Source of the DNA: Candidatus Aveggerthella stercoripullorum
Lineage (GTDB): Bacteria; Actinomycetota; Coriobacteriia; Coriobacteriales; Eggerthellaceae
Assembly: GCA_018712955.1 (NCBI GenBank)
Contig: DVGB01000109.1
Coordinates: 1 to 55,091 of the forward strand
Reading direction: 5' to 3'
DNA length: 55,091 bases
Positions 1-8,308 of the stretch are shown here, piece by piece. How positions within the stretch are numbered: position 1 is the stretch's first letter; every line of letters begins with the position of its first letter. Under the pieces are notes generated by a model. That model was not told the DNA's origin. It searched no databases and saw only the letters and a list, made by a program, of their open reading frames with translations. Both the position numbers and the translations under genes were made by a program.

Positions 1-51
1 GCTATGGGCTATGGCCTTCCAAGGCCCCAGCATTTTCTTCGCTCGTGCTTT

Positions 52-95
52 GAGCGAGGCCTTTCGTTCCGGCGCCACGGAAAGGGGCCTCGCTC
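52..95. terminator. Hairpin upstream of the nucleotidase gene
   Basis: GAGCGAGGCC at 52-61 and its complement GGCCTCGCTC at 86-95, extended by TTTC/GAAA, form a long stem with a small bulge and a 14-nt loop. No strong T-run follows. It probably ends a gene lying left of the window or insulates the gene that follows. Confidence 0.4.
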
Positions 96-175
96 TCGTT
101 GTATGCTGAAGCCATGCGGCAGGCCGTAGGCTTTGCTGGCGGTGTCGTTTGAGAACTCGACGAAAGGGGCTTGCC

Positions 176-2497
176 ATGGTGCGCCACACTGTCAACCTGA
201 AGCCGCGCGAGCGATGCGGCAGTTTGCTTGACCGGTCGATCGCGCTGCTCGTTGCGCTTGTGATGGCGGCGTCGTTTTGGGGGATGCCCACCGCCTTTGC
301 AGCGGATACGGCGACGGCAGAAACAGGTGCGGCGCGCGAAACATCGCAAGAACCGATCGTCATCGTGCATACCAATGACGTACATTGCGCAGTCGACGAC
401 AACCTTGGCTACGCAGGGCTTTCGTCCTATGTAGACACCATGGAAGAAACGTACGGCAAGGACAACGTAACGCTCGTCGATGCGGGCGATGCCGTGCAGG
501 GCAACGTCATCGGCACGCTTTCGCAGGGCGAATACCTGGTAGAGATCATGAACCAGGTGGGCTATGACATCGCCGTGCCTGGCAACCACGAGTTCGACTA
601 CGGCATGACGCAGCTGCAGACGCTCATGGCGCTTTCGAACGCAAAGTATTTGTCCTGCAACCTGACAGACTTGCGCACGGGCAACACGGTGTTCGATCCG
701 TACCAGATTATCGAGTACGGCGAAGGGGACGGTGCGACGAAGGTCGCGTACGTAGGCATCTGCACGCCGGAGACTTTGACGAAGTCCTCGCCGTCTACGT
801 TCCAAGATGAGAATGGGGAATACCTCTACAGCCTCTGCCAGGATGATTCGGGCGAAGCGCTCTATGGCGTTGTCCAGGACTCCGTCGATGCAGCGCGCAG
901 CGAGGGCGCTGACTATGTGGTTGCCGTTGCTCATTTGGGCCAAGCGGGCATTTCGGAGCAATGGACCAGCGAAGCGGTTGTGCAAAACACCGAAGGCATT
1001 GATGCGCTCATCGACGGCCATTCGCACGAGGTCTACGTTCAGGACGACGTCCAGAACAAAAACGGCGAAAACGTGACCGTTGTCCAGACCGGCTATGCGC
1101 TGCAGAACATCGGCACCGTGACCATCGACCCGTCCACGGGCGAAGTCGATGCTGAGCTGGTGAGCGCCTGGGACGAAAAGGACGCGGAGACGCAGGCGCT
1201 TATCGACGACGTCAATGCGCGCATTCAGGAAACGGCGGGCCAGGTTATCGGCGCGTCCGACGTGAAGCTTACGGCTGTCGAAGACGACGGGTGGACGTGG
1301 GCCGTCCGCCATCGCGAGACGAACCTGGGCGATTTCGTGGCAGACGCCTATCTGGCCACGGCGCGCCGTCAGGGGCTGGATGCTGATATGGCATTCATCA
1401 ACGGCGGCGGCCTTCGCGCGGATGTGAACCCAGGCGAGGTAACGTACGGCGACCTCATTAACGTGAATCCTTACAGCAACCAGGTCGTCATGGTGGAAGC
1501 GACCGGGCAGCAGATTCTCGACGCCCTTGAAGTGGGCGCGGGCGGGCTGCCTGAGCCCAGCGGCGGCTTCTTGCAGGTAGCAGGCATGTCCTACACCGTG
1601 CGAACGGACATTCCGAGCACGGTCGTGGTGGACGAGAGCGGCTTTTTCCAGGGCGTTTCCGGCGAATACCGCGTGCGCGACGTGAAGGTGAATGGCGAGC
1701 CGCTGGACCTGGAGCGCACCTACGGACTGGTTTCGATCGAATACCTGCTCCAGGAATCGGGCGACGGCATGACGATGTTCCTCGACGCTGAGCCGACGCT
1801 CGTCAGCCTGGACAGCGAAGCGCTTATCGACTACATCACGACCGACCTGGGCGGGACGATCGGCCAGGACTATGCGAACGACGCGGGCCAGGGGCGCATC
1901 GTGGTGCAAGAAGGGGACGACCCTTGCAGCGCTTTTTCCGATATCGACCGCAATGCGTGGTATCACGATGCTATCGAGTGGGCGCTGGAGAACGAAGTTC
2001 TGCACGGCATCGGCGGCACGGACCTTATGATGCCCGACGGCAGCCTGACCCGTGCGCAAATGGCAACGATGCTCCACAACATCGCAGGGAACCCCAGCGC
2101 GGATCTGTCGGTGTTGGATGGATTCTCCGACGTCGACAAGACCGCTTGGTATGCGCAGGCTGTTGCCTGGGCTGTCTCTGCGAGCCAGCTGGAAGGCTTC
2201 GGCGGACTGGGCACGTTCGGCCCGGACGAAGTGCTCTCGCGCGAGCAGGCGGCGGTCGTGCTCATGCGTTGGCAGGAGCTGCAGGGTGCTGACGTGACCG
2301 CGCGTGCCGATTTGTCTGCATTCGCGGATGCCGACGAGTGCGCATCGTGGGCTCAGGAAGCAATGTCATGGGCCGTGGCATCCGGCGCGGTGCAAGGCGT
2401 GGAGCAAGCGGACGGAGCGCGCATGCTCGATCCCCAGGGAGACGTGACTCGCGCGCAGATGGCAACGTTGCTCATGCGTTTGGCCGAAACCGCATAG
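176..2497 (+). CDS. Secreted SLH-anchored 5'-nucleotidase / metallophosphoesterase (UshA family)
   Basis: A bifunctional UshA/YfkN-type enzyme of about 773 residues that would hydrolyse nucleotides or related phosphoesters outside the membrane. A signal peptide ends near AFA (residues ~20-45). The metallophosphatase signatures are HTNDVH (65-70), DAGD, GNHE (136-139) and GHSH (281-284). The 5'-nucleotidase C-terminal domain follows, with NGGGLR and ETNLGDF. Three SLH repeats occupy residues ~585-773 and would tether the enzyme to a cell-wall polymer. ATG 176 is chosen because GAAAGGGG lies 6 nt upstream; an in-frame TTG at 149 has no such site. The exact substrate is unknown. Confidence 0.9.
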   Translation: MVRHTVNLKPRERCGSLLDRSIALLVALVMAASFWGMPTAFAADTATAETGAARETSQEPIVIVHTNDVHCAVDDNLGYAGLSSYVDTMEETYGKDNVTLVDAGDAVQGNVIGTLSQGEYLVEIMNQVGYDIAVPGNHEFDYGMTQLQTLMALSNAKYLSCNLTDLRTGNTVFDPYQIIEYGEGDGATKVAYVGICTPETLTKSSPSTFQDENGEYLYSLCQDDSGEALYGVVQDSVDAARSEGADYVVAVAHLGQAGISEQWTSEAVVQNTEGIDALIDGHSHEVYVQDDVQNKNGENVTVVQTGYALQNIGTVTIDPSTGEVDAELVSAWDEKDAETQALIDDVNARIQETAGQVIGASDVKLTAVEDDGWTWAVRHRETNLGDFVADAYLATARRQGLDADMAFINGGGLRADVNPGEVTYGDLINVNPYSNQVVMVEATGQQILDALEVGAGGLPEPSGGFLQVAGMSYTVRTDIPSTVVVDESGFFQGVSGEYRVRDVKVNGEPLDLERTYGLVSIEYLLQESGDGMTMFLDAEPTLVSLDSEALIDYITTDLGGTIGQDYANDAGQGRIVVQEGDDPCSAFSDIDRNAWYHDAIEWALENEVLHGIGGTDLMMPDGSLTRAQMATMLHNIAGNPSADLSVLDGFSDVDKTAWYAQAVAWAVSASQLEGFGGLGTFGPDEVLSREQAAVVLMRWQELQGADVTARADLSAFADADECASWAQEAMSWAVASGAVQGVEQADGARMLDPQGDVTRAQMATLLMRLAETA

Positions 2498-2599
2498 TCC
2501 CAGAAAAGTTTTTTGAAAAAATTTGGAACATGGTGCAAGGATTCGGAAGGCTGGTCCGTGTTTAAGGCAAAAGGGAAAAACCACCTGAAGGAGGACACC

Positions 2600-3346
2600 A
2601 TGAAAAAGCTTCACATCGGCATTCTGGCGGTGGTGCTGGCGCTTGCCATTCCGGGCGTTGCGCTGGCAGCAGGCTACGGCCAAGGCGGGCAGGACATGCG
2701 CGGTGCGTACGCGGGCGCTGCGGACCAGGCTACCGCGGTCGAGGCGCAGGCGGAAAGCGTCCAGGCTGACGACACGGCGACGACGCAGGCTGGTCGGGGT
2801 GCGGGCTACGTTGACGAAAACGGCGACGGCGTCTGCGATAACTACGGCACAGGCGTAGGCTGCGCGGGGTTTGTCGACGCGAACGGTGACGGCGTCTGCG
2901 ACAACTGCGGTGCGACCAGCGGAACGGGCTGCGGCCACTTTGTTGACGCGAACGGTGACGGCATTTGCGACAACCATGGAACCGGCTGCGGGCACGGCCA
3001 TGGTGGCGGATGCGGCGGCAACTTTGTTGACGCTGACGGCGACGGCGTCTGCGACAACTTCGGCACCGGCCTCGGACAAGGCAACGGCTACGGCAATGGC
3101 CAGGGCTACGGGGCGGGCCAAGGTGGCAACTACGTCGACAACGATGGCGATGGCATCTGCGACAACTACGGTACGGGCACTGGCCAGGGCTACGGCCAGG
3201 GCCAGGGCAACGGCGGCGGCAACTACGTTGACGCTGACGGCGACGGCGTCTGCGACAACTATGGCACCGGCGCGGGCTGCGGCCAGGGCAACGGTTACGG
3301 CAATGGACGTGGCCACCATGGCGGCGGCCATCACGGTTGGCGCTAA
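2600..3346 (+). CDS. Secreted Gly-rich protein with six DGDGxCDN calcium-type repeats
   Basis: A 248-residue protein with a clear signal peptide (MKKLHIGILAVVLALAIPG, then ALA). The mature part contains six copies of a motif like VDxDGDGVCDNxGTG, separated by Gly/Asn/Gln/His-rich spacers. The DxDGDGxxD pattern is that of EF-hand-like or thrombospondin type-3 calcium loops. Each copy also has one Cys, so metal binding or disulfide linkage is possible. ATG 2600 follows GAAGGAGG at optimal spacing. A strong terminator follows the gene, and an ECF sigma/anti-sigma pair lies just downstream. Function is unknown; a structural or calcium-dependent envelope role is an inference. Confidence 0.8.
   Translation: MKKLHIGILAVVLALAIPGVALAAGYGQGGQDMRGAYAGAADQATAVEAQAESVQADDTATTQAGRGAGYVDENGDGVCDNYGTGVGCAGFVDANGDGVCDNCGATSGTGCGHFVDANGDGICDNHGTGCGHGHGGGCGGNFVDADGDGVCDNFGTGLGQGNGYGNGQGYGAGQGGNYVDNDGDGICDNYGTGTGQGYGQGQGNGGGNYVDADGDGVCDNYGTGAGCGQGNGYGNGRGHHGGGHHGWR
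2807..3270 (+). repeat. Six coding repeats of the DGDGxCDN motif
   Basis: Six in-frame units each encode (Y/F)VDxxGDGxCDN. Some neighbours are nearly identical at DNA level, for example the units around 2871, 2941 and 3225, all with GTTGACG or GTCGACG cores. This suggests expansion by duplication. Spacers vary in length and are Gly-rich. Confidence 0.85.
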
Positions 3347-3358
3347 GGCCTCCTTCGA

Positions 3359-3397
3359 CGTCCGGGCTGGAGCATCCGGCCAGCCCGGACGTTTTTA
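3359..3397 (+). terminator. Intrinsic terminator after the repeat protein
   Basis: A perfect 12-bp stem (CGTCCGGGCTGG at 3359-3370 with its complement at 3380-3391) and a 9-nt loop, followed by TTTTT. It sits immediately before the sigma factor gene, so that gene must use read-through or a start region inside this short gap. Confidence 0.88.
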
Positions 3398-3424
3398 CGT
3401 ATGAACCAGCGAACGAAAAGGAAC

Positions 3425-3904
3425 ATGCGGGGCTCTCAGGACATCGAAACGACCATGGGCGCACACGGCGATGCCGTGTGGCGAGCGTGCGTTATGCGCT
3501 GCTCCCATGCGGAGGACGCGCAGGACGTGTTCCAGGAGACGTTCCTGAAGTACGCACAGCACGAAGCGCCTTTCAACGACGACGAGCACGTCAAAGCATG
3601 GCTTCTGCGCGTGGCAATCAACGGCTGCATCGACCGCGAGCGCCGAGCTTCGGCCCATGAAAGCTCGCTGGATGCGCGCCGCGAAGCAGGCTTTGACGTG
3701 GCCGTCGACGACGAAAGCGGCGTAGTCCGCGAAGTCCTAGGCGCTATGCACGATCTGGGCGACCCACCGCGGACTGCCGTCTACCTGGCGTTGTACGAAG
3801 GGTACACGGCTCCTGAGATTTCGAAGCTGCTGAACGTTCCGACGAACACGGTCTATTCGTGGATATCGCGCGGACGAAAGACGTTGCAGGAGGTGTTGGC
3901 ATGA
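3425..3904 (+). CDS. ECF-type RNA polymerase sigma factor
   Basis: A sigma-70 family extracytoplasmic-function factor of about 159 residues. Region 2 includes AEDAQDVFQETF and AWLLRVAINGCIDRERR. Region 4 is the helix-turn-helix around TAPEISKLLNVPTNTVYSW. It would direct RNA polymerase to envelope-stress-type promoters. Its last codon overlaps the downstream membrane protein by ATGA, the usual arrangement for a sigma/anti-sigma pair. The start is uncertain: ATG 3401 has no ribosome site and lies 4 nt behind the terminator, ATG 3425 follows AAAAGGA closely, and ATG 3455 is also possible. Confidence 0.85.
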   Translation: MRGSQDIETTMGAHGDAVWRACVMRCSHAEDAQDVFQETFLKYAQHEAPFNDDEHVKAWLLRVAINGCIDRERRASAHESSLDARREAGFDVAVDDESGVVREVLGAMHDLGDPPRTAVYLALYEGYTAPEISKLLNVPTNTVYSWISRGRKTLQEVLA

Positions 3905-5025
3905 GCGATTTGGAGCACAAGCTGCACGAAGCGTTCGATGCCGTGCGCCTTCCGGAAGAGGTGGCGAAAAGCACGCTTGCCTACATCGAAGCGAAGCGCG
4001 CTGAAGAGCAGGCTGCTGGGCAGGAGGCAGGCGACGCTGCTTTCGTGCCGCACGTGGTCAAGGGCGGAAAAGATCGCCGTCCCCTGTTCGCACGCAAATC
4101 GTTCCGCTTTGCGGTCGCGGCATGCCTGTGCGGTGCGCTTGCCTTCGGCGGCGGCTCGGTGGTCTATGCGAGCGAAAGCGCCTACGTGGAGATTTCTGCG
4201 GACGGTCTGGCCAGCGCGGCTTCAAGTGAGGCGGGAGCGCCGCAGGGCGCGGAGCCTGCGGTGCCTGCAAAAGAGTCCAGCGTGGAGCTGGGCATCAACT
4301 GCTTCAATATTGTGGTGCGCGCAACGGGCCTCAACGAGGAAGGCGAAGCGCTCTTGCAGCGCGTGGACGTTGTGGGCAAATCCTACGAAGAGGCAGCAAA
4401 TTTGCTGATGGGGCAGGATGCGACGGGTTTGGACGGATTCGTGGACGTGACGGTGACCTCGTCCAACGAAGGCCAGCGCGGCTATTTGAGCAGTACGAGC
4501 GAAACATGCCTCGGCCATCGTGCAGAGGGCACGTACGCATGCGATCACGCGACTGACGAAGAACGCCAGGCGGCCCAGGAATCCGGCATGGGGACGGCGC
4601 GCTACCAGGCATACCTTAAGCTGGCGGCGCTCGACCCGACCGTGACAGTGGAAGAATGTCAGGACCTTCCTATGCACGAACTGCGCTGGATGATCGAAGC
4701 GCTCGAAAACGGGGATGCCGCCACGGCCGCGGAGGCTCGTGAGCAGGCGGAAGCGGCAGGCGCGGCAGGCCATCATGGACAAGGCGCTGGGAATGGCCAT
4801 GGCGCGGGCGGTGCGCACGGTTCCGGTAATGGGCAGGACGCCAACGGGGCCCAAGGAAGCGGCGCAGGCCAAGGCGCTGGCGGCAGCGCGAACGTCAGCA
4901 GCGGTGTGGGCAATGGGGCCGGAGCAGGCTCTGGCGGCGGCGCAGGCCAAGGCAGTGCGGGGCATGGTGCAGGCTCTGGCAGCGGTGGCGGCCATGGCGC
5001 AGGCCACGGCCGCGGCGCTGAGTAG
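3901..5025 (+). CDS. Putative membrane-anchored anti-sigma factor with Gly/His-rich outer domain
   Basis: A 374-residue protein translationally coupled to the ECF sigma gene (ATGA overlap, GGAGG upstream). A charged cytoplasmic N-terminus of ~65 residues precedes one membrane segment (~66-85). An extracellular region of ~195 residues follows, and then a low-complexity Gly/Ala/His/Gln tail from about residue 280. The layout is that of an anti-sigma factor, but no zinc-binding ZAS motif is visible, so the role is inferred from context. The tail resembles the Gly-rich spacers of the secreted repeat protein two genes upstream. Confidence 0.6.
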   Translation: MSDLEHKLHEAFDAVRLPEEVAKSTLAYIEAKRAEEQAAGQEAGDAAFVPHVVKGGKDRRPLFARKSFRFAVAACLCGALAFGGGSVVYASESAYVEISADGLASAASSEAGAPQGAEPAVPAKESSVELGINCFNIVVRATGLNEEGEALLQRVDVVGKSYEEAANLLMGQDATGLDGFVDVTVTSSNEGQRGYLSSTSETCLGHRAEGTYACDHATDEERQAAQESGMGTARYQAYLKLAALDPTVTVEECQDLPMHELRWMIEALENGDAATAAEAREQAEAAGAAGHHGQGAGNGHGAGGAHGSGNGQDANGAQGSGAGQGAGGSANVSSGVGNGAGAGSGGGAGQGSAGHGAGSGSGGGHGAGHGRGAE

Positions 5026-5202
5026 GCTGTTCAACGTACGCCGCACGCGCCTGTAGCAGCGGCATTTTTGCCGGAATGTTTCATTCCCGCATGCTCTTCG
5101 TGTGCAGGGTTGCAACTGCGCTACACTATCGGGATACGCTTCTGCCGTCTGCGTTCTCATGCGGCAGGAGTGACATGACCGAACACGAACCAGGGAGCGC
5201 AT

Positions 5203-5817
5203 ATGGCAAACGAAGAGAGCATGCCCGAAATGACCGCTCAGGACGCTAACCGCCTGGGCAAGAAGATCACCACGCTGCGCGAGGCCCATCACCTGTCCGT
5301 CCGGGATCTGGCGGACCGCTGCAGCTGCGAGCCTGAGGTCATCGAAGGACTAGAAGACGGCGAGCTGCCGCCTTCGCTGGCGCCGCTTATTAAGATTACG
5401 CGCGCGCTGGGCGTCCGTCTGGGCACGCTCATGGACGACGACGAGTCCTACGGTCCCGCTTACATCAGCACTGAGCAGATGGAGGAGGTCACGCGCCTGA
5501 AGAGCCTGCAGACGTGCAGCGACGCGGGCGACCTCAGCTATTTCAGCCTGGCCGCCGGCCGTCCGTCCCGTCATATGGACCCGTTCATCATCACCGTCAC
5601 GCCGTCCGGCGAGATGGACCACGAACTGGTCGGCCACGAGGGCGAAGAGTGGCTTTTCGGCATGGAAGGCTGCATCGAGATCGAGTACGGCCAGGGCAAC
5701 GTCTACGTCCTGCATCCCGGCGAGAGCATCTACTACGACTCCATCGTCCCGCATCAGGTTCGCGCCCACGATGGCCAGAACGCCAAGTTCCTGGCTGTGG
5801 TTTATACCCCGCTCTAA
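5203..5817 (+). CDS. XRE-family regulator with C-terminal cupin domain
   Basis: A 204-residue protein. A helix-turn-helix of the XRE type (residues ~14-68; [20 protein letters not shown]) is followed by a cupin barrel (~105-204; [18 protein letters not shown]). Such proteins sense small molecules and control neighbouring metabolic genes. The gene precedes the acyl-CoA synthetase at 6191 on the same strand, so control of that gene is the simplest guess. GGGAG lies upstream of ATG 5203. Its stop codon TAA (5815-5817) lies in the loop of a 13-bp hairpin. Confidence 0.88.
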   Translation: MANEESMPEMTAQDANRLGKKITTLREAHHLSVRDLADRCSCEPEVIEGLEDGELPPSLAPLIKITRALGVRLGTLMDDDESYGPAYISTEQMEEVTRLKSLQTCSDAGDLSYFSLAAGRPSRHMDPFIITVTPSGEMDHELVGHEGEEWLFGMEGCIEIEYGQGNVYVLHPGESIYYDSIVPHQVRAHDGQNAKFLAVVYTPL

Positions 5818-5963
5818 CGAGCGGGGTATAAAGCCGACGCTGCGCGGGATTCTGACGGCCGCTTTGGCCCTCCGAGCTCCGGTCGCGTACCAAAGTACGC
5901 TCCCTTCGCCTGTCGGGCCAAATCGACTTGCCAGAATCCCGCTCGCTGACGTTGCTGGCGACC
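5802..5963 (+). repeat. Nested-hairpin element, copy 1 of 3
   Basis: First part: a perfect 13-bp hairpin (arms 5802-5814 and 5819-5831, 4-nt loop). Second part, 5833-5963: conserved left end GCCGACGCTGCGCG, an outer stem GCGGGATTCTG/CAGAATCCCGC (5844-5854/5932-5942), a middle stem TTTGGCCC/GGGCCAAA (5863-5870/5915-5922), an inner hairpin GCGTAC-CAAA-GTACGC (5885-5900), and right end CGCTCGCTGACGTT with GCGACC. Total 162 bp. Related copies lie at 14448 and 20399. It overlaps the stop codon of the regulator gene. The remaining gap to 6149 shows only weaker palindromes. Confidence 0.8.
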
Positions 5964-6149
5964 TGCGAGCGCCACGTTCGCGCACAAGGGCTTTTGACGG
6001 CCTGAGGCCTCCGGCCTCGCACTGGCCGGAGAGTCTACGGTTCGCGGTTCGTCGTGTGCGACGCAGCGAGCTTCCTGTGCGTGGCGTGCAGCGGCTTTGG
6101 CCATGGCGTCATTTCGCCTGTGGCCGACCGTTTTTCATCGTGACATCCT

Positions 6150-6175
6150 GGCGGCTCTTCGAGCCGCCTTCTTCC
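6150..6175 (+). terminator. Hairpin before the acyl-CoA synthetase
   Basis: GGCGGCTC-TTC-GAGCCGCC (6150-6168) followed by TTCTTCC. It lies about 20 nt ahead of the synthetase start and could act as a terminator or attenuator between the regulator and the enzyme. Confidence 0.5.
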
Positions 6176-6190
6176 AGAGAGAAGACGCTT

Positions 6191-7927
6191 ATGACTGAAA
6201 CCAAGATTCCCGTCTTGCCTGCCGACGTGGTTGCGGCGGCAAAGGCGGCGGGCGAGCCCATCCCGGGCTCTCAGGATTACCCGCTCCATTCCGAAAAGAC
6301 CATCGGCCAGTATTTCCGCGACCAGGTGGCTATCGACCCTGATCACGAGTTCGTCGTCTACCCCGATCGCGACTTGCGCTGGACCTACAAAGACTTCGAC
6401 GAGCGCACCGACAACCTGGCGCGCGGCATGCTGGCCATTGGCCTGAAGCCGGGCGACCATCTGGGCGTGTGGGCACGTAACATTCCCGACTGGCTCACGT
6501 TCATGTACGCGACGGCGAAGATCGGCGTTGTCATGGTCACGGTCAACCCCGTGTACAAAAGCCACGAGCTGGATTACGTGCTCAAGCAGTCTGACATGAA
6601 GGCGCTCTGCGTGATCGACCGCTATCGCGACGTCGATTACCTGCAGATTATCCGCGACCTTGTGCCGGAAACGCTCACGCAGGAGCGCGGCCACTTGGAG
6701 TCCGAGGAATATCCCTTCCTGAAGAGCATCATCTACATGGGCCCGGAGAAGCACCGCGGCTGCTACAGCGTGCCCGAGCTCATCTTGCTGGGCCGTTACA
6801 TCTCCGACGACGCGCTGCGCGAGGCGGAAGAGCAGTTCGACAACAACGACGTCGTCATGATGCAGTACACCTCCGGCACCACGGGATTCCCGAAGGGCGT
6901 CATGCTCACGCATCGCAACATCCTGAACGACGGCTTCTATATCGGCGAAGGCCAGAAGCTCACGGCCGACGACCGTGTCACGCTGCCGGTCCCGTTCTTC
7001 CATTGCTTCGGCTGTGTGCTCGGCGTTATGGCGTGCCTGACCCATCGTTCCACCATGATTATCGTGGAGGACTTCGACGCGGGGTTGGTGCTCCAGGCCA
7101 TCCATAAAGAGCGTGCGACGGCGGTCTACGGCGTTCCCACCATGTTCATTGCGGAGCTGAATCACCCCGACTTCGAGACGTTCGACCTGTCCAGCCTGCG
7201 CACGGGCATTATGGCCGGCAGCTCCTGCCCGCCGGAGACCATGCGCGAGGCCATCGACCGCATGAACCTGCGCGAGCTCACTATCTGCTACGGCCTGACC
7301 GAAACGAGCCCCGTGTTCACGCAGACGAGTGCCGACGACGACCTCGAGCACAAGTGCGAGACGGTCGGCAAGCGCCATCCTCCGGTGCTCGTGAAGATCG
7401 TGGATCCTGAGACGGGCGAGGAATGCGGTATCGGCGAGCCGGGCGAGCTGTGCTGCAAGGGCTATAACGTCATGAAGGGCTACTACAAGATGCCCGAAGA
7501 GACGGCGAAGGCTATCGACGAGGACGGCTACCTGCACTCGGGCGACTTGGGCACGGTTGACGAGGACGGTTACTACCGCGTGACCGGTCGCGTAAAGGAC
7601 ATGATCATTCGCGGTGGCGAGAATATCTACCCACTCGAGGTGGAGAACTTCCTTTTGGGCATGCCGGGCGTGCTCGATGCGCAGGTCGTGGGCATCCCGG
7701 ACAAGCGTCTGGGCGAAATCGTGGGCGCGTTCATCCGTACGCGTCCGGGCTACGAGAACATGACCGAAGAGGACGTGCGCGCTTACGCCATCCCGCGCAT
7801 CGCACGCTACAAGGTGCCGAAGCGCGTGTTCTTCGTGGACGACTTCCCGATGACCCCGTCCATGAAGGTGCAGAAGTTCAAACTGCGCGAAATGGCGAAG
7901 GAGCTCTGCGGCATCGACTGGTGCTAG
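6191..7927 (+). CDS. AMP-dependent (fatty) acyl-CoA synthetase
   Basis: A 578-residue ANL-superfamily ligase that activates a carboxylic acid with ATP and joins it to CoA. The P-loop signature [11 protein letters not shown] lies near residues 225-237, the adenylate motif YGLTETSP is in the middle, and the hinge motif [16 protein letters not shown] lies near 465. The catalytic lysine region [10 protein letters not shown] is near the C-terminus. Medium- or long-chain fatty or aromatic acids are possible substrates; sequence alone does not settle this. ATG 6191 follows an AGAGAGAAG site. The upstream XRE-cupin gene is the probable regulator. Confidence 0.9.
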   Translation: MTETKIPVLPADVVAAAKAAGEPIPGSQDYPLHSEKTIGQYFRDQVAIDPDHEFVVYPDRDLRWTYKDFDERTDNLARGMLAIGLKPGDHLGVWARNIPDWLTFMYATAKIGVVMVTVNPVYKSHELDYVLKQSDMKALCVIDRYRDVDYLQIIRDLVPETLTQERGHLESEEYPFLKSIIYMGPEKHRGCYSVPELILLGRYISDDALREAEEQFDNNDVVMMQYTSGTTGFPKGVMLTHRNILNDGFYIGEGQKLTADDRVTLPVPFFHCFGCVLGVMACLTHRSTMIIVEDFDAGLVLQAIHKERATAVYGVPTMFIAELNHPDFETFDLSSLRTGIMAGSSCPPETMREAIDRMNLRELTICYGLTETSPVFTQTSADDDLEHKCETVGKRHPPVLVKIVDPETGEECGIGEPGELCCKGYNVMKGYYKMPEETAKAIDEDGYLHSGDLGTVDEDGYYRVTGRVKDMIIRGGENIYPLEVENFLLGMPGVLDAQVVGIPDKRLGEIVGAFIRTRPGYENMTEEDVRAYAIPRIARYKVPKRVFFVDDFPMTPSMKVQKFKLREMAKELCGIDWC

Positions 7928-8308
7928 CAAGTTGAACAGGTTCGCTGGCTTTCCGGTCGGCGGAACGACCCGACGCCGCGGGGCGTCGGAATGTCAAATC
8001 CCGCTCTTCAACGGGGCTGCGACGGACTTCGGTCTGGCCGCAGCCCCGTTTCGTGTCAATTCAGGTATCATTGTTTCTTGCGGTCTTTTCGGCGCCTGCG
8101 ATGCGATGCTCCGCCCTCGCGTTCCCTGCAGGACGAACAGGGCGAGCGCTCGAAGGCAGGGATACCGTCGCGAGCGGTCGTGCGGGTTGCCTGCCCCGCC
8201 GCTGTTCGACCGCTTGCCTTGGAGCGTGGTGGGGAGGAGTGCGCGGCACCCTACAATGAGTCCCGTGAAAGCGAACAACACAGAACACTTCGACGGGAAG
8301 GGGGACGC
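7928..8308. other. Non-coding gap between acyl-CoA synthetase and acetate kinase
   Basis: It contains two palindromes: CCGACGCC-GCGG-GGCGTCGG at 7970-7989 and the larger terminator at 8010-8050. A TACAAT hexamer at 8252-8257 could be the -10 box for acetate kinase, but no good -35 box sits at the right distance. No gene is visible. Confidence 0.5.
8010..8052 (+). terminator. Terminator after acyl-CoA synthetase
   Basis: A perfect 12-bp stem, AACGGGGCTGCG (8010-8021) and CGCAGCCCCGTT (8039-8050), with a 17-nt loop and only a short T stretch after it. Confidence 0.65.

Noticed and set aside
2-2077. A long open frame antisense to the nucleotidase gene
   Set aside because: It is the mirror of a high-GC real gene, lacks a ribosome site and recognisable domains, and its amino acid composition is typical of antisense frames.
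2525-2560. ECF-type promoter (GGAAC) ahead of the secreted repeat protein
   Set aside because: GGAAC is present at 2525-2529, but no matching -10 motif occurs at 16-17 nt. The nearest CCGTG is about 26 nt away.
6035-7930. A long antisense open frame over the acyl-CoA synthetase
   Set aside because: It is a compositional shadow of the synthetase gene.
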